Source: an uncultured Oscillospiraceae bacterium
GTDB lineage: Bacteria; Bacillota; Clostridia; Oscillospirales; Oscillospiraceae
Assembly: GCA_958426425.1 (NCBI GenBank)
Contig: CATZYY010000108.1
Span: 1-7,791, forward strand
Length of the DNA: 7,791 bases
Reading direction: 5' to 3'
The notes under the pieces were generated by a model. It was given only the letters and a program-made list of their open reading frames with translations. It was not told the origin of the DNA and ran no database searches. The first letter of the stretch is position 1, and each line of letters starts with the position of its first letter. Of this stretch, positions 1 through 6,363 are shown piece after piece. A program made the translations under genes and the position numbers.

Positions 1-916
1 AATAATTGAGGTCGATGTAAAAAGGAATATACTTCTGCTGGCCGGAGCGCAGAAGCTTCAAAAACAGCAGCTGCATCAAGGAATTCTTATGTGCGCCTGC
101 AGGCCCCTTCACATACAGGAGATAAGGATCATCTGTATGCATGATCCTGTTATAAAGCGCTTCGAGGAGATCGTCTTTGTTCTCAGTTTCGTCATACGGA
201 GTTACTTCTGCAACACAGGAAAATAAGCGCGAGTGCTTTTGGTAAACTTCGTCAAACGTTTCCTGGGGGCAGGTCAGCAAATTCCGAAACCGCTCTTTCA
301 AATACCGCATGCAGCAATCAGCGTAGGGTCGCTCAGCGGCAATCTTTTGAGGGTATCGCGCACGGGTCGTAAAAATAACGGGCAGCAGGAAATTGATATC
401 TCCACGAGTGCAGTGGTTGCCGGTTTCATTGCTGTGCAGCATCACGAACAGCGTTATAATTGCCAGCGCCTCTCCAGGCGCCTGAATACAGGCCTCCCGT
501 GTCTGCTGACAGAGTTCTTCACTTACTCCGCAGGCGGGCATTTTTTCTGTCAGATCCAGCAGAAGCGCTCTGAGGCGGTCATGATCGCAGCTGGAACAGC
601 CCACTTCCTGTGTGCAGTGGTCAACAAATCCCTGCCATGCGCCGGGATGGCCGGTAAAATAAGCCGAGGTCCTGCTCTGCAGGGGATCTCCATGATAGGT
701 ACCGTTGAAAATTTTGTTCCGTGTAGGGTTGTTGCGCTCCTCATAATCGGCGAAGAGTGTGGCACGGGGTCCCTCCAGAAATGTCGATGGGAAAATTGCC
801 TCAAAAAATTTCAACTCTTTATATTTTGGGATTTTCCGAATGATCGGAGGTTTGTTTTTTGAAGAATAAATCTGGGTTCCCAAATTCTTCAGCGTATAGC
901 GCAATTTCTCAGGCAC
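1..916 (-). CDS. Partial uncharacterised protein with a P-loop-like motif (N-terminal 305 residues)
   Basis: An uninterrupted minus-strand frame runs from a GTG at 916 to the left edge, so the C-terminus is missing. The start is chosen because an AGGGAGGGG ribosome binding site lies five bases upstream and a good promoter lies at 963-991; an in-frame stop lies further upstream. Residues 1-260 match no family I recognise. They are soluble in character and cysteine-rich, with clusters such as VGCSSC (about 105-110), further cysteines at 129, 136 and 143, and CC at 201-202. Residues 266-290 read like the strand/P-loop/helix start of an NTPase: YLLYVKGPAGAHKNSL followed by a hydrophobic helix. 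A classic Walker A would have Gly-Lys where this has His-Lys at 276-277, so nucleotide binding may be altered or lost. The placement of a P-loop after a long N-terminal region, followed by a basic stretch and a predicted strand, is compatible with a STAND/NACHT-like or other P-loop ATPase. That family assignment is a guess. It is divergent from the membrane-protein operon at 1157. Confidence 0.8.
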   Translation of the reverse strand, partial: MPEKLRYTLKNLGTQIYSSKNKPPIIRKIPKYKELKFFEAIFPSTFLEGPRATLFADYEERNNPTRNKIFNGTYHGDPLQSRTSAYFTGHPGAWQGFVDHCTQEVGCSSCDHDRLRALLLDLTEKMPACGVSEELCQQTREACIQAPGEALAIITLFVMLHSNETGNHCTRGDINFLLPVIFTTRARYPQKIAAERPYADCCMRYLKERFRNLLTCPQETFDEVYQKHSRLFSCVAEVTPYDETENKDDLLEALYNRIMHTDDPYLLYVKGPAGAHKNSLMQLLFLKLLRSGQQKYIPFYIDLNY

Positions 917-953
917 TGCGACCCCTCCCTTTCCCAAAAGACAAGTACATTTC

Positions 954-970
954 TTTACATTTATTGTAAA
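954..970. promoter_or_regulatory. Inverted repeat over the -10 and start of the minus-strand promoter (possible operator)
   Basis: TTTACA (954-959) and TGTAAA (965-970) form a perfect 6-bp inverted repeat with a 5-base spacer. The symmetry extends outward imperfectly (TTC and GAA, with one extra A on the right side). The element covers the -10 and the presumed transcription start of the minus-strand gene. That is a position where repressors commonly bind. No regulator is known, and AT-rich DNA makes chance palindromes more likely. Confidence 0.35.
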
Positions 971-991
971 AGAATTTGAAATTTGCGGCAA
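963..991 (-). promoter_or_regulatory. Promoter for the minus-strand P-loop-like gene
   Basis: On the minus strand, TTGCCG (986-991, four of six matches to the -35 consensus) and TACAAT (963-968, five of six matches to the -10 consensus) are separated by exactly 17 bases (969-985). The spacer and flanks are AT-rich. Transcription would start near 956, giving a leader of about 40 bases before the GTG at 916. Assigned from consensus matching only. Confidence 0.6.
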
Positions 992-1069
992 TTATTAAAT
1001 CTGACAAAATTTTTTTAATTCTTTTCTTGACCGTTCTGACGAAATAAGTCTAAAAATAAAAATCCTTTG

Positions 1070-1099
1070 TTGGACCGCTAAAGCAACACATATTATACT
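1070..1099 (+). promoter_or_regulatory. Candidate promoter for the plus-strand membrane-protein operon
   Basis: A good -10, TATACT (1094-1099, five of six), lies 18 bases after a weak -35, TTGGAC (1070-1075, three of six). Transcription would start near 1105, about 50 bases before the ATG at 1157. An alternative upstream pair is TTGACC (1027-1032) with TAAAAA (1051-1056), also with an 18-base spacer; it has a better -35 but a poorer -10. Only one may be used. Confidence 0.4.
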
Positions 1100-1108
1100 T
1101 TTTATAGA

Positions 1109-1120
1109 AAACACGTGTTT
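1109..1120. promoter_or_regulatory. Perfect 12-bp palindrome AAACACGTGTTT (possible operator)
   Basis: This self-complementary 12-mer is centred between 1114 and 1115, about 4-15 bases after the presumed transcription start of the plus-strand operon and 37 bases before its ATG. The position suits a repressor site. No binding protein can be named. Confidence 0.35.
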
Positions 1121-1156
1121 GTTCATACAGTATTTCAAAAGAAAGGAGAACATCTT

Positions 1157-3004
1157 ATGACACAGTCCCTGGTAATCGGAGCCATGATCGTGTTGGTGCT
1201 GATCATTCTCTTCTCCACGAAAAATTTTATACGGGACCTGATTTGCATAGTTAGCTGCATATTTCAGGAAATCATTCGGCTCGGCGTAGCGGCCGTGGGA
1301 TTGTTTTTCAGACTTATTTCCATTGCCGAGCTGTATCTGATCCTGTTGTGCGACATTTTTTCCGGCAATTTGAAAACCAACTCCATTTCCAGGCTGCTGT
1401 CCATATCCCTGGTGGCACTGTCCGCCGCTTCTTTCTATACCACATTCCATGGTATGGGATATCTATTGCCGGATAGCGCGAATTCCATCGTTCGTGCCTG
1501 CATCACGTTTGGAATTCAAGCCATTATGCTGGGTTCAAGTTTGCTGATAGGCAAAAACTCCATTATCCGGTCAAATGATGTGGAGATGCAAACCTCGTCA
1601 GAGGTTTGTAAAGATGGCTTTCCGCAGGGAAAGAACCTGCTGCGAGTAATTGTCATCTTCTTCGCAGCCGCCTCTTTCCTGATCGTCTATTTCTTGAGGA
1701 TGGACAGGAAATTGACTACCTTTCTCTACCTTCTAGGGTGTGGAGCTGTTGTGGTTTGCTTGCTCTCCCTTTTGCCCGGAATTTTTGCCAATTCCCACCG
1801 CGGGAGGAGAGGCGTCATTCTTCTCTGCGTTTACTTTTCCACATTATGTGTGTCCTCGTTTTTTTCCTATCAAACGCTGCTGAATACACTCTATCAGGAG
1901 TCCGAGCGCAAAGCGGACAACCTGAGCCTTATAGCGCAGGAACTGACAGCCATGGTGGAAGACGCCAGCTCATGCTTTGACGAGAATTATCAGACCACCG
2001 TGCAAGCTCGACTGGTCGATGCTGTGGACCATCTGAAAGTGGCCATGGAAAGCGAAACGAACTATGGCGCGGGAGAGCTTGCGGATGTTATGGAATACGA
2101 GGCCTTTCTCCGAAACTACAGCAGAATTCGCCGGCTTGTGGAAGAATATTATGATCCGACAACCACCGCCGTAAGGAAAATGGACATTGAATATTTTATC
2201 CGAACGACTCTGGGAGGGCCCATGCCCAACGGTACTGTTGCCAGTATAGAAACCTGTCGGAAAATAATAGCTTATTATGACGCTAAAGATGATTGTACGG
2301 AAAGCATCGAGGCGCTGAGTTCTTGTTTGCAAAAGCTGTCTTGGGATGCGTCTGATACGGAGAAAAGTGAGAAATCCTTTGAAGACATTGCAGGATTCCT
2401 GGGCAAATATATCTCCGTGGAAGAGCGGACCCAGATCGACCCGTATCTGCGGGATATCAGCGCGCTCATGTCGGTCACAGCTTCCTGGAAGCAATTTTTA
2501 AATGAGTCTCGTTCGATGCAGCAAAGCATACTGGAGCTGGATACCACAGCGGAACACCTGGATTGGGACGAAAGCATTCGTTCCTTGCTGGAACAGGCGC
2601 AGGTCCTTCTGAAAGTTACACCCGTCCACTTCCCGTCCTTTGCAACATATTCCGATACCGGAGAACTGACGGGGTATCTGTCCGCTAGCGATCGGCCAGT
2701 CTCGGCGGCGGAACTGTCGATACAACTCCAGAAGGTTATCCGAAATCATCGGCCCACCCTCAACGACATCGAAAAAAACCTGACAGCATTTGTAGATGCT
2801 CCGCTAGTCAGTCTATTTGCCGCGCTGATTGCGGTATTGATGGACACTTTGATCTTGTTTGTGGGGATGCTGCTGCCAAAGCCCATTCCGTATTTCAAGG
2901 ATATCGTTGATCAAGACGGCGACAATGCTAAATACTCTCCTGAAGAGATAAATGAAAACTTAGGAAACCTATTCAACAAGCCTGTCACAGAGAAGTCTGA
3001 ATAA
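1157..3004 (+). CDS. Uncharacterised multi-pass membrane protein with long extracytoplasmic helical domain
   Basis: The protein has 615 residues and belongs to no family I recognise. The ATG at 1157 is chosen because GAAAGGAGAA (1141-1150) sits at proper spacing; an in-frame GTG at 1115 has no such site and overlaps a palindrome. Hydrophobic segments lie at about residues 4-20, 42-66, 77-97, 111-132, 162-181, 188-210 and 219-237. Residues 238-549 are hydrophilic, mostly helical in character and rich in acidic residues, with scattered cysteines (273, 367, 380, 390). A last membrane segment at about 550-574 ends in LLPKPIPYF, followed by a charged 40-residue tail. The long middle domain between membrane blocks resembles the layout of DUF4407-type proteins; this is an analogy of architecture, not a sequence match. 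It is the first gene of a two-gene operon, divergent from the P-loop-like gene. A sensor, channel or membrane effector role is possible, but nothing in the sequence decides between them. Confidence 0.85.
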   Translation: MTQSLVIGAMIVLVLIILFSTKNFIRDLICIVSCIFQEIIRLGVAAVGLFFRLISIAELYLILLCDIFSGNLKTNSISRLLSISLVALSAASFYTTFHGMGYLLPDSANSIVRACITFGIQAIMLGSSLLIGKNSIIRSNDVEMQTSSEVCKDGFPQGKNLLRVIVIFFAAASFLIVYFLRMDRKLTTFLYLLGCGAVVVCLLSLLPGIFANSHRGRRGVILLCVYFSTLCVSSFFSYQTLLNTLYQESERKADNLSLIAQELTAMVEDASSCFDENYQTTVQARLVDAVDHLKVAMESETNYGAGELADVMEYEAFLRNYSRIRRLVEEYYDPTTTAVRKMDIEYFIRTTLGGPMPNGTVASIETCRKIIAYYDAKDDCTESIEALSSCLQKLSWDASDTEKSEKSFEDIAGFLGKYISVEERTQIDPYLRDISALMSVTASWKQFLNESRSMQQSILELDTTAEHLDWDESIRSLLEQAQVLLKVTPVHFPSFATYSDTGELTGYLSASDRPVSAAELSIQLQKVIRNHRPTLNDIEKNLTAFVDAPLVSLFAALIAVLMDTLILFVGMLLPKPIPYFKDIVDQDGDNAKYSPEEINENLGNLFNKPVTEKSE

Positions 3005-3021
3005 GAAGAGGGGGGCAGAGG

Positions 3022-3870
3022 ATGACAGCTTTTTTCAGATGGCTGGAACGACATAGTCGATACCTTCAATTTAACAAAATGCTGGGTGAGGGTACTCTTT
3101 ACTGTGACGGAAACATCTGGATTTCCGCCGATGCCGTCAGCAGATACCAGCAGGTCAAGACCATCTCCCAGCTGATCGGTCTTGGGTATGCGAAGTGGCA
3201 AAACAACGGATATCTGATCTGCCATATTGAAGACCTGGAACAGATGCTTACCAAAGGCATTCAGCAGCGCTTTTCCTCCAGCCGCTGGTTGCGTCAAGCA
3301 GTAACCAAAGAGAAATTTAAAAATTTAATTAACGATCCAATTGAAGCAGGCACACAGTTTTGTGAAATCGAGAGTGGAACATTTCCCGGAGTTCCCAAGG
3401 GATGCTATATCAAGCTTACCCAGGATCGAATCAGAGCGTGGAAGTGTGTAAATGAAGTAGCACAGCTAGTCAATCAGGAGCTGGCCTTTGTTGTACAGGA
3501 AGGGTCGCAGAACAATCTATATCTGGATGTCGGTTATCTGAAAAAAATCGATCAGCCGTTGGTGGTGGTTGACAGCAGTTTAAGCGGATTTCGGACACTG
3601 CTGGGGGAGCCCGCAAATATGAAGAGATTTCTCACTGCCATAGAAGACGCGGACTGCAAAAGCGGGAATTTCCAAATTGACTGGAATAGTGGCAGCGGAA
3701 AGAGCATACGGCTCGAATTGATGTCGCTGGTGGACATGGGGATTGCCAACATGTCTTCCGGCGAAACGATCCAAATACCATCGGCAATGGCCACTTGGCT
3801 GCTGGAGACCGTCAAAAACATCAGCGACCGTGCGTCGCTCACGGACATTTTGGAAGATGCTATAGGGTAA
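3022..3870 (+). CDS. Uncharacterised soluble protein, second gene of the membrane-protein operon
   Basis: The protein has 282 residues and I do not recognise it. The ATG follows the membrane-protein stop by 17 bases and has a GAGGGGGG purine stretch (3009-3016) five bases upstream, so co-transcription is very likely. There is no signal peptide or membrane segment. The N-terminus is basic and aromatic (FFRWLERHSRYLQF, 4-17). The rest alternates predicted strands and helices, with no obvious repeats. SGSGKS at 223-228 looks like a P-loop at first sight, but it lacks the leading glycine of GxxxxGK[ST] and sits very late in the protein, so it is not called as nucleotide binding. The C-terminus ends in an amphipathic helix (LTDILEDAIG). 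Tight linkage to the membrane protein suggests a cytoplasmic partner or regulator of it; this is inferred from position only. Confidence 0.82.
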   Translation: MTAFFRWLERHSRYLQFNKMLGEGTLYCDGNIWISADAVSRYQQVKTISQLIGLGYAKWQNNGYLICHIEDLEQMLTKGIQQRFSSSRWLRQAVTKEKFKNLINDPIEAGTQFCEIESGTFPGVPKGCYIKLTQDRIRAWKCVNEVAQLVNQELAFVVQEGSQNNLYLDVGYLKKIDQPLVVVDSSLSGFRTLLGEPANMKRFLTAIEDADCKSGNFQIDWNSGSGKSIRLELMSLVDMGIANMSSGETIQIPSAMATWLLETVKNISDRASLTDILEDAIG

Positions 3871-3893
3871 CTGGTAAGGGCCATGCCTTGTAA

Positions 3894-3968
3894 TGTTCGG
3901 GGCCGTTTCAGGCCTACGTGCAGTCCAACCGTTATCACCATCTGTATCAGGAAGTTGTAAGGGCGTAA
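3894..3968 (+). pseudogene. Possible C-terminal remnant of a lost gene
   Basis: Downstream of the stop at 3870, a short open stretch bounded by stops at 3891 and 3966 encodes a protein-like tail containing AYVQSNRYHHLYQEVV and ending at TAA 3966-3968. It has no start codon or ribosome binding site of its own. Its aromatic, heptad-like composition resembles a genuine C-terminus, perhaps left by a rearrangement at the junction between the two halves of the window. It may equally be chance; the same bases are open in another frame from an ATG at 3883. Confidence 0.2.
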
Positions 3969-4007
3969 ATCGGCACTGCCGAAGCTACAAAGAGCTAACG
4001 GCAAATG

Positions 4008-4079
4008 AACAAAAAATGCAGCAGCGCAACCGGCAGGGAGTAGGTTTTCCTCGCTTGTTGCGCTGCTGCATTTTTTGTT
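4008..4079. terminator. Bidirectional intrinsic terminator between convergent operons
   Basis: A perfect 23-bp inverted repeat has arms at 4008-4030 and 4057-4079 and a 26-base loop. Each arm carries a GC-rich core (TGCAGCAGCGCAAC on the left) with an outer tract of six A on the left and six T on the right, so RNA from either strand ends in a hairpin followed by U residues. It lies 137 bases after the plus-strand operon and 39 bases after the kinase stop codon, where a shared terminator is expected. The loop is larger than usual for such terminators. Confidence 0.85.
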
Positions 4080-4118
4080 GTACTCAACGTGAGAAGACGC
4101 CTCTTACAAGAGCTTCTT

Positions 4119-5399
4119 TCAAGCTCTCTGGACCGGGAGGCAGACCACCAGTTCGAACCGTCCGGCTTTCACGCCGGCCTCCAGCGTGCCGCCGTATCGC
4201 TCTGCGATCTCCCGCATACCGGGTAGGCCCAGACCGTGAGCGGTCTTGTCTGCCTTGGTGGTGGCGAGGTCCGGTGCCACCGCTCCTCCCAGGGCGTTTT
4301 CCACCCGCAGCATGAAAAGGCCTTTCTGGACCCGGCACCGGACCGACACGATTTTGTCCTCCGCCCGGACCGCCGCCTCCATGGCGTTGTCCAGAGCGTT
4401 GCCCAGCAGGGCCGTCAGATCCAGGTCGGAGAAGGGCAGCTGCTCCGGCAGAGCCACGGCAAAGTCCGGGGTGAGACCGGACTGCCGCATAGCCTCCGCC
4501 TTGGCGGTCAGGACGGCATTGGCGGTGTCATTTTCACAGATGCGCCGGGCACCGCTCAGAGCCGGTGAGCCGGAGAGCTCTTCCAGATAGGAAAGCGCCC
4601 CCTGTGTGTCGCCCTGCTCCAGCCGTCCCCGGACCACTGTCAGGTGGTTTCGGAGATCGTGGCGCAGCGTCCGCACCTGATGTTCCTGCTGCCGCAGGCC
4701 CTGATAATAGACCTCCCGCAGCTTCACCAGCTGACTGGTCCGCTCCAGCTGCTCATGCTCCGCCAAGATCAGGACAGAGAACAGCATCACAATGGACGTC
4801 AGCAATACGAAGGGCAGCACCACCAGTCCCAGATTCATGGCCTGTGTATAGGCCGCCGGGGAATCGTACTTGGTGTACGTCAGCAGCACCACCGCCGCCA
4901 GGGCGCAAAAAGGCATGGCGGCAAGGCCCAGGGTCAGCCGCCACAGCCGGGGCGACAAAGTCACCGGCTCCGCCGGCAGGCGGCGCCGCAGCAGGAGATA
5001 CAGCCCGCCAAACACCATCGGTCGGGCCAGCCGGGTCAGAACATCATAGTTGTCCAGGTCGCCCAAGTAGGTATCCAGCAGGGCGCACACAGACATCACC
5101 AGGCAGAAAACGATCAGGCACATGGTGAGCCTGCCCACCCGGTCGCCCCGGGTGCACAGGAAGAACACCGCCAGAAAGACCGGCAGGGTATAGAGCAGGT
5201 TGGGGTCCCCCACCCAGATCACCATGCCGCTGCTGCCGGTAAAGAGAAGGAGCAAAACGGCCCGCCACCACCATCTTTTCCGCACAGAGAGAAAGGGCGC
5301 GGTCAGACGGTAGATCACATACCCGTTGAACAGGGCCAGGACATACCAGAGCCCGCCGCCCAGCAGCTGCCGCAGAAATTCCAGAAACCGTTCTCCCAA
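4119..5399 (-). CDS. AgrC-like sensor histidine kinase (GHKL ATPase domain)
   Basis: This 426-residue membrane kinase should sense an extracellular ligand and phosphorylate the LytTR regulator encoded just upstream. About seven hydrophobic segments fill the N-terminus (near 12-34, 46-63, 67-83, 90-110, 124-138, 152-174 and 188-213). A helical linker leads to the phosphoacceptor motif LRHDLRNHL, with His247 the likely phosphorylation site. The ATP-binding domain shows the N-box GNALDNAMEA (333-342) and the G-box HGLGLPGM (388-395). Size and layout match the AgrC/ComD-type, seven-transmembrane kinases with GHKL domains. The start is a TTG three bases after the regulator's stop, served by GGAGGA inside the regulator's last codons. 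It lies in the same frame as the regulator, so no earlier start is possible. Translational coupling is likely. No AgrB- or AgrD-like gene is visible nearby, so the ligand is unknown. Confidence 0.93.
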   Translation of the reverse strand: MGERFLEFLRQLLGGGLWYVLALFNGYVIYRLTAPFLSVRKRWWWRAVLLLLFTGSSGMVIWVGDPNLLYTLPVFLAVFFLCTRGDRVGRLTMCLIVFCLVMSVCALLDTYLGDLDNYDVLTRLARPMVFGGLYLLLRRRLPAEPVTLSPRLWRLTLGLAAMPFCALAAVVLLTYTKYDSPAAYTQAMNLGLVVLPFVLLTSIVMLFSVLILAEHEQLERTSQLVKLREVYYQGLRQQEHQVRTLRHDLRNHLTVVRGRLEQGDTQGALSYLEELSGSPALSGARRICENDTANAVLTAKAEAMRQSGLTPDFAVALPEQLPFSDLDLTALLGNALDNAMEAAVRAEDKIVSVRCRVQKGLFMLRVENALGGAVAPDLATTKADKTAHGLGLPGMREIAERYGGTLEAGVKAGRFELVVCLPVQRA

Positions 5400-5402
5400 G
5401 GT

Positions 5403-6116
5403 CTATTCCTCCAGTCCCGCCCGGGTCAGGGCCAGCAGGGTGTCGGACAGGCAGGACCGGCTGATGGGCAGGCGGGTACCGTCGGTCAGTACCGCCTCGC
5501 TGCCCTCCACCCGGTCCACTGCCGCCGCCCGGACCAGATACCGCTGGTGAAGACGGACAAAGCCGCTCCCCACCTCCGCTGCCACGGCATCCAGCTTTCC
5601 GTAAAAGGTATAGTCCCGCCCCGCGGTGACGCACTTCACCTGCCGCCGGTCGGAGACGAAATAAAGAATATTGCTCACGGGGATACGGTAATGGGTGTCG
5701 CCGCTGCGGCAGACATAGGCCCGGTCCAGCTCCCGGTACAGCGCCGCCTGGGCCCGGTCCAGCACCGCCTCCAGCTGCTCTTGGCTGGGCGGCTTCATCA
5801 GATATCCCAGTGCCCCCACGCTGTACCCGTCAAAGACGTGGTCGGCATAGCCGGTGACGAACACCAGCTGAAGCCCGCCGTCCGCCGCCCGGAGCCGCCG
5901 GGCGGTCTCCATGCCGTCCAGCTCCCCCATCTCCATGTCCAGAAACACCAGGTCCAGTTCCCCGGCGTGATGTTCCAGCCAGCGGAGCAGTCCCTCGCCA
6001 GAGGAGAACTCAAAAAACTGCCCCTCCGTCCGCCGCCGCTCCAGCACCCGCTCCAGGGCGGAGCGGAGCACCAACCGGGCGTCGTATACATCATCGCAGA
6101 TGCCGATGCGCAGCAT
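5403..6116 (-). CDS. LytTR-family response regulator (AgrA-like)
   Basis: This 237-residue cytoplasmic DNA-binding regulator is the partner of the kinase that follows it. The receiver domain spans about 1-120: the acidic pair Asp8-Asp9 (ICDD), the phosphoacceptor Asp60 in VFLDMEMG, Thr88 in VFVTGYADH, and Lys108 in YLMKPP. A LytTR DNA-binding domain spans about 135-235, with the typical RIPVSNILYF, FVRLHQRYLVR and LPISRSCL stretches. The ATG at 6116 is chosen because it begins the receiver fold exactly and has GGAGG (6124-6128) seven bases upstream. The open frame continues upstream, but that extension has no domain character and crosses the promoter. It is the first gene of the operon. LytTR regulators usually bind paired 9-bp boxes, and two matching elements lie just upstream at 6220-6228 and 6271-6279, so autoregulation is plausible. 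Confidence 0.94.
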   Translation of the reverse strand: MLRIGICDDVYDARLVLRSALERVLERRRTEGQFFEFSSGEGLLRWLEHHAGELDLVFLDMEMGELDGMETARRLRAADGGLQLVFVTGYADHVFDGYSVGALGYLMKPPSQEQLEAVLDRAQAALYRELDRAYVCRSGDTHYRIPVSNILYFVSDRRQVKCVTAGRDYTFYGKLDAVAAEVGSGFVRLHQRYLVRAAAVDRVEGSEAVLTDGTRLPISRSCLSDTLLALTRAGLEE

Positions 6117-6136
6117 CCTTGTTCCTCCATTTCCCG

Positions 6137-6162
6137 GCCCCGCCGAAAGGCGGGGCTTTTTT
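6137..6162 (+). terminator. Plus-oriented intrinsic terminator inside the regulator leader
   Basis: An 8-bp perfect stem (6137-6144 with 6149-6156, all G or C) closed by a GAAA tetraloop is followed by six T (6157-6162). Read on the plus strand this is a textbook Rho-independent terminator. No plus-strand gene precedes it, so it would stop antisense transcription coming through the two-component operon before it reaches the TraX gene. On the minus strand the same bases form a hairpin in the regulator's leader, ending eight bases before the ribosome binding site. Confidence 0.7.
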
Positions 6163-6189
6163 GCGGCAGACCGGCCCGCCGCTGGGGCT

Positions 6190-6218
6190 ATTCTATCATA
6201 CTTCCCCTGTATCGCCAA
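6190..6218 (-). promoter_or_regulatory. Promoter for the response regulator/kinase operon
   Basis: On the minus strand, TTGGCG (6213-6218, four of six) and TAGAAT (6190-6195, five of six) are separated by exactly 17 bases (6196-6212). The expected transcript starts near 6183 with a leader of about 67 bases. A LytTR-like element ends one base upstream of the -35, a position fitting an activator. Overlapping TATGAT is an alternative -10. Confidence 0.6.
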
Positions 6219-6219
6219 A

Positions 6220-6302
6220 CCAAACTTGACACCAAAGACGCCGTTTATGACATTCCGGCAGCGGATTTTTCCAAACTTGACATCCCGCCTGCCGGGAATG
6301 AC
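6220..6302. repeat. Two direct repeats resembling LytTR binding boxes
   Basis: The 12-mer CCAAACTTGACA occurs identically at 6220-6231 and 6271-6282, 51 bp apart, close to five helical turns. In both copies, after 15 non-conserved bases, ATGAC follows (6247-6251 and 6298-6302). On the minus strand each 12-mer contains CAAGTTTGG, which fits eight of nine positions of the published LytTR box pattern [TA][AC][CA]GTTN[AG][TG]. One copy touches the regulator's -35 region. On the plus strand each copy also contains a perfect -35 hexamer TTGACA, but neither is followed by a convincing -10, so a promoter for the TraX gene is not called here. Confidence 0.55.
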
Positions 6303-6363
6303 GGCCCCGTTTGCGGCGGCCATCCTGCCGCGGTAAGCTGATGCCAACAAGGAGGGACACAAC

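Noticed and set aside
233..862. A 209-codon plus-strand open frame
   Set aside because: It lies opposite the minus-strand P-loop-like gene, which is open over all 305 codons to the window edge with a promoter and a strong ribosome binding site. The plus frame has neither and no family character.
3694..3708. SGSGKS in the 282-residue protein as a Walker A motif
   Set aside because: The first glycine of GxxxxGK[ST] is a tryptophan, the motif is near the C-terminus, and no Walker B follows.
4109..4127. A 7-bp hairpin overlapping the kinase stop codon as a terminator
   Set aside because: It has no T tract after it on the minus strand, and a much stronger terminator lies 39 bases further on.
6226..6254. 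A TraX promoter using TTGACA at 6226-6231
   Set aside because: The best hexamers at 16-18 bases match the -10 consensus at only three positions. The hexamer is better explained as part of the direct repeat.
4644..6341. A 565-codon plus-strand open frame
   Set aside because: It is antisense to the kinase and regulator. The translation is a His/Gln/Pro-rich string typical of the opposite strand of GC-rich genes, and there is no ribosome binding site.
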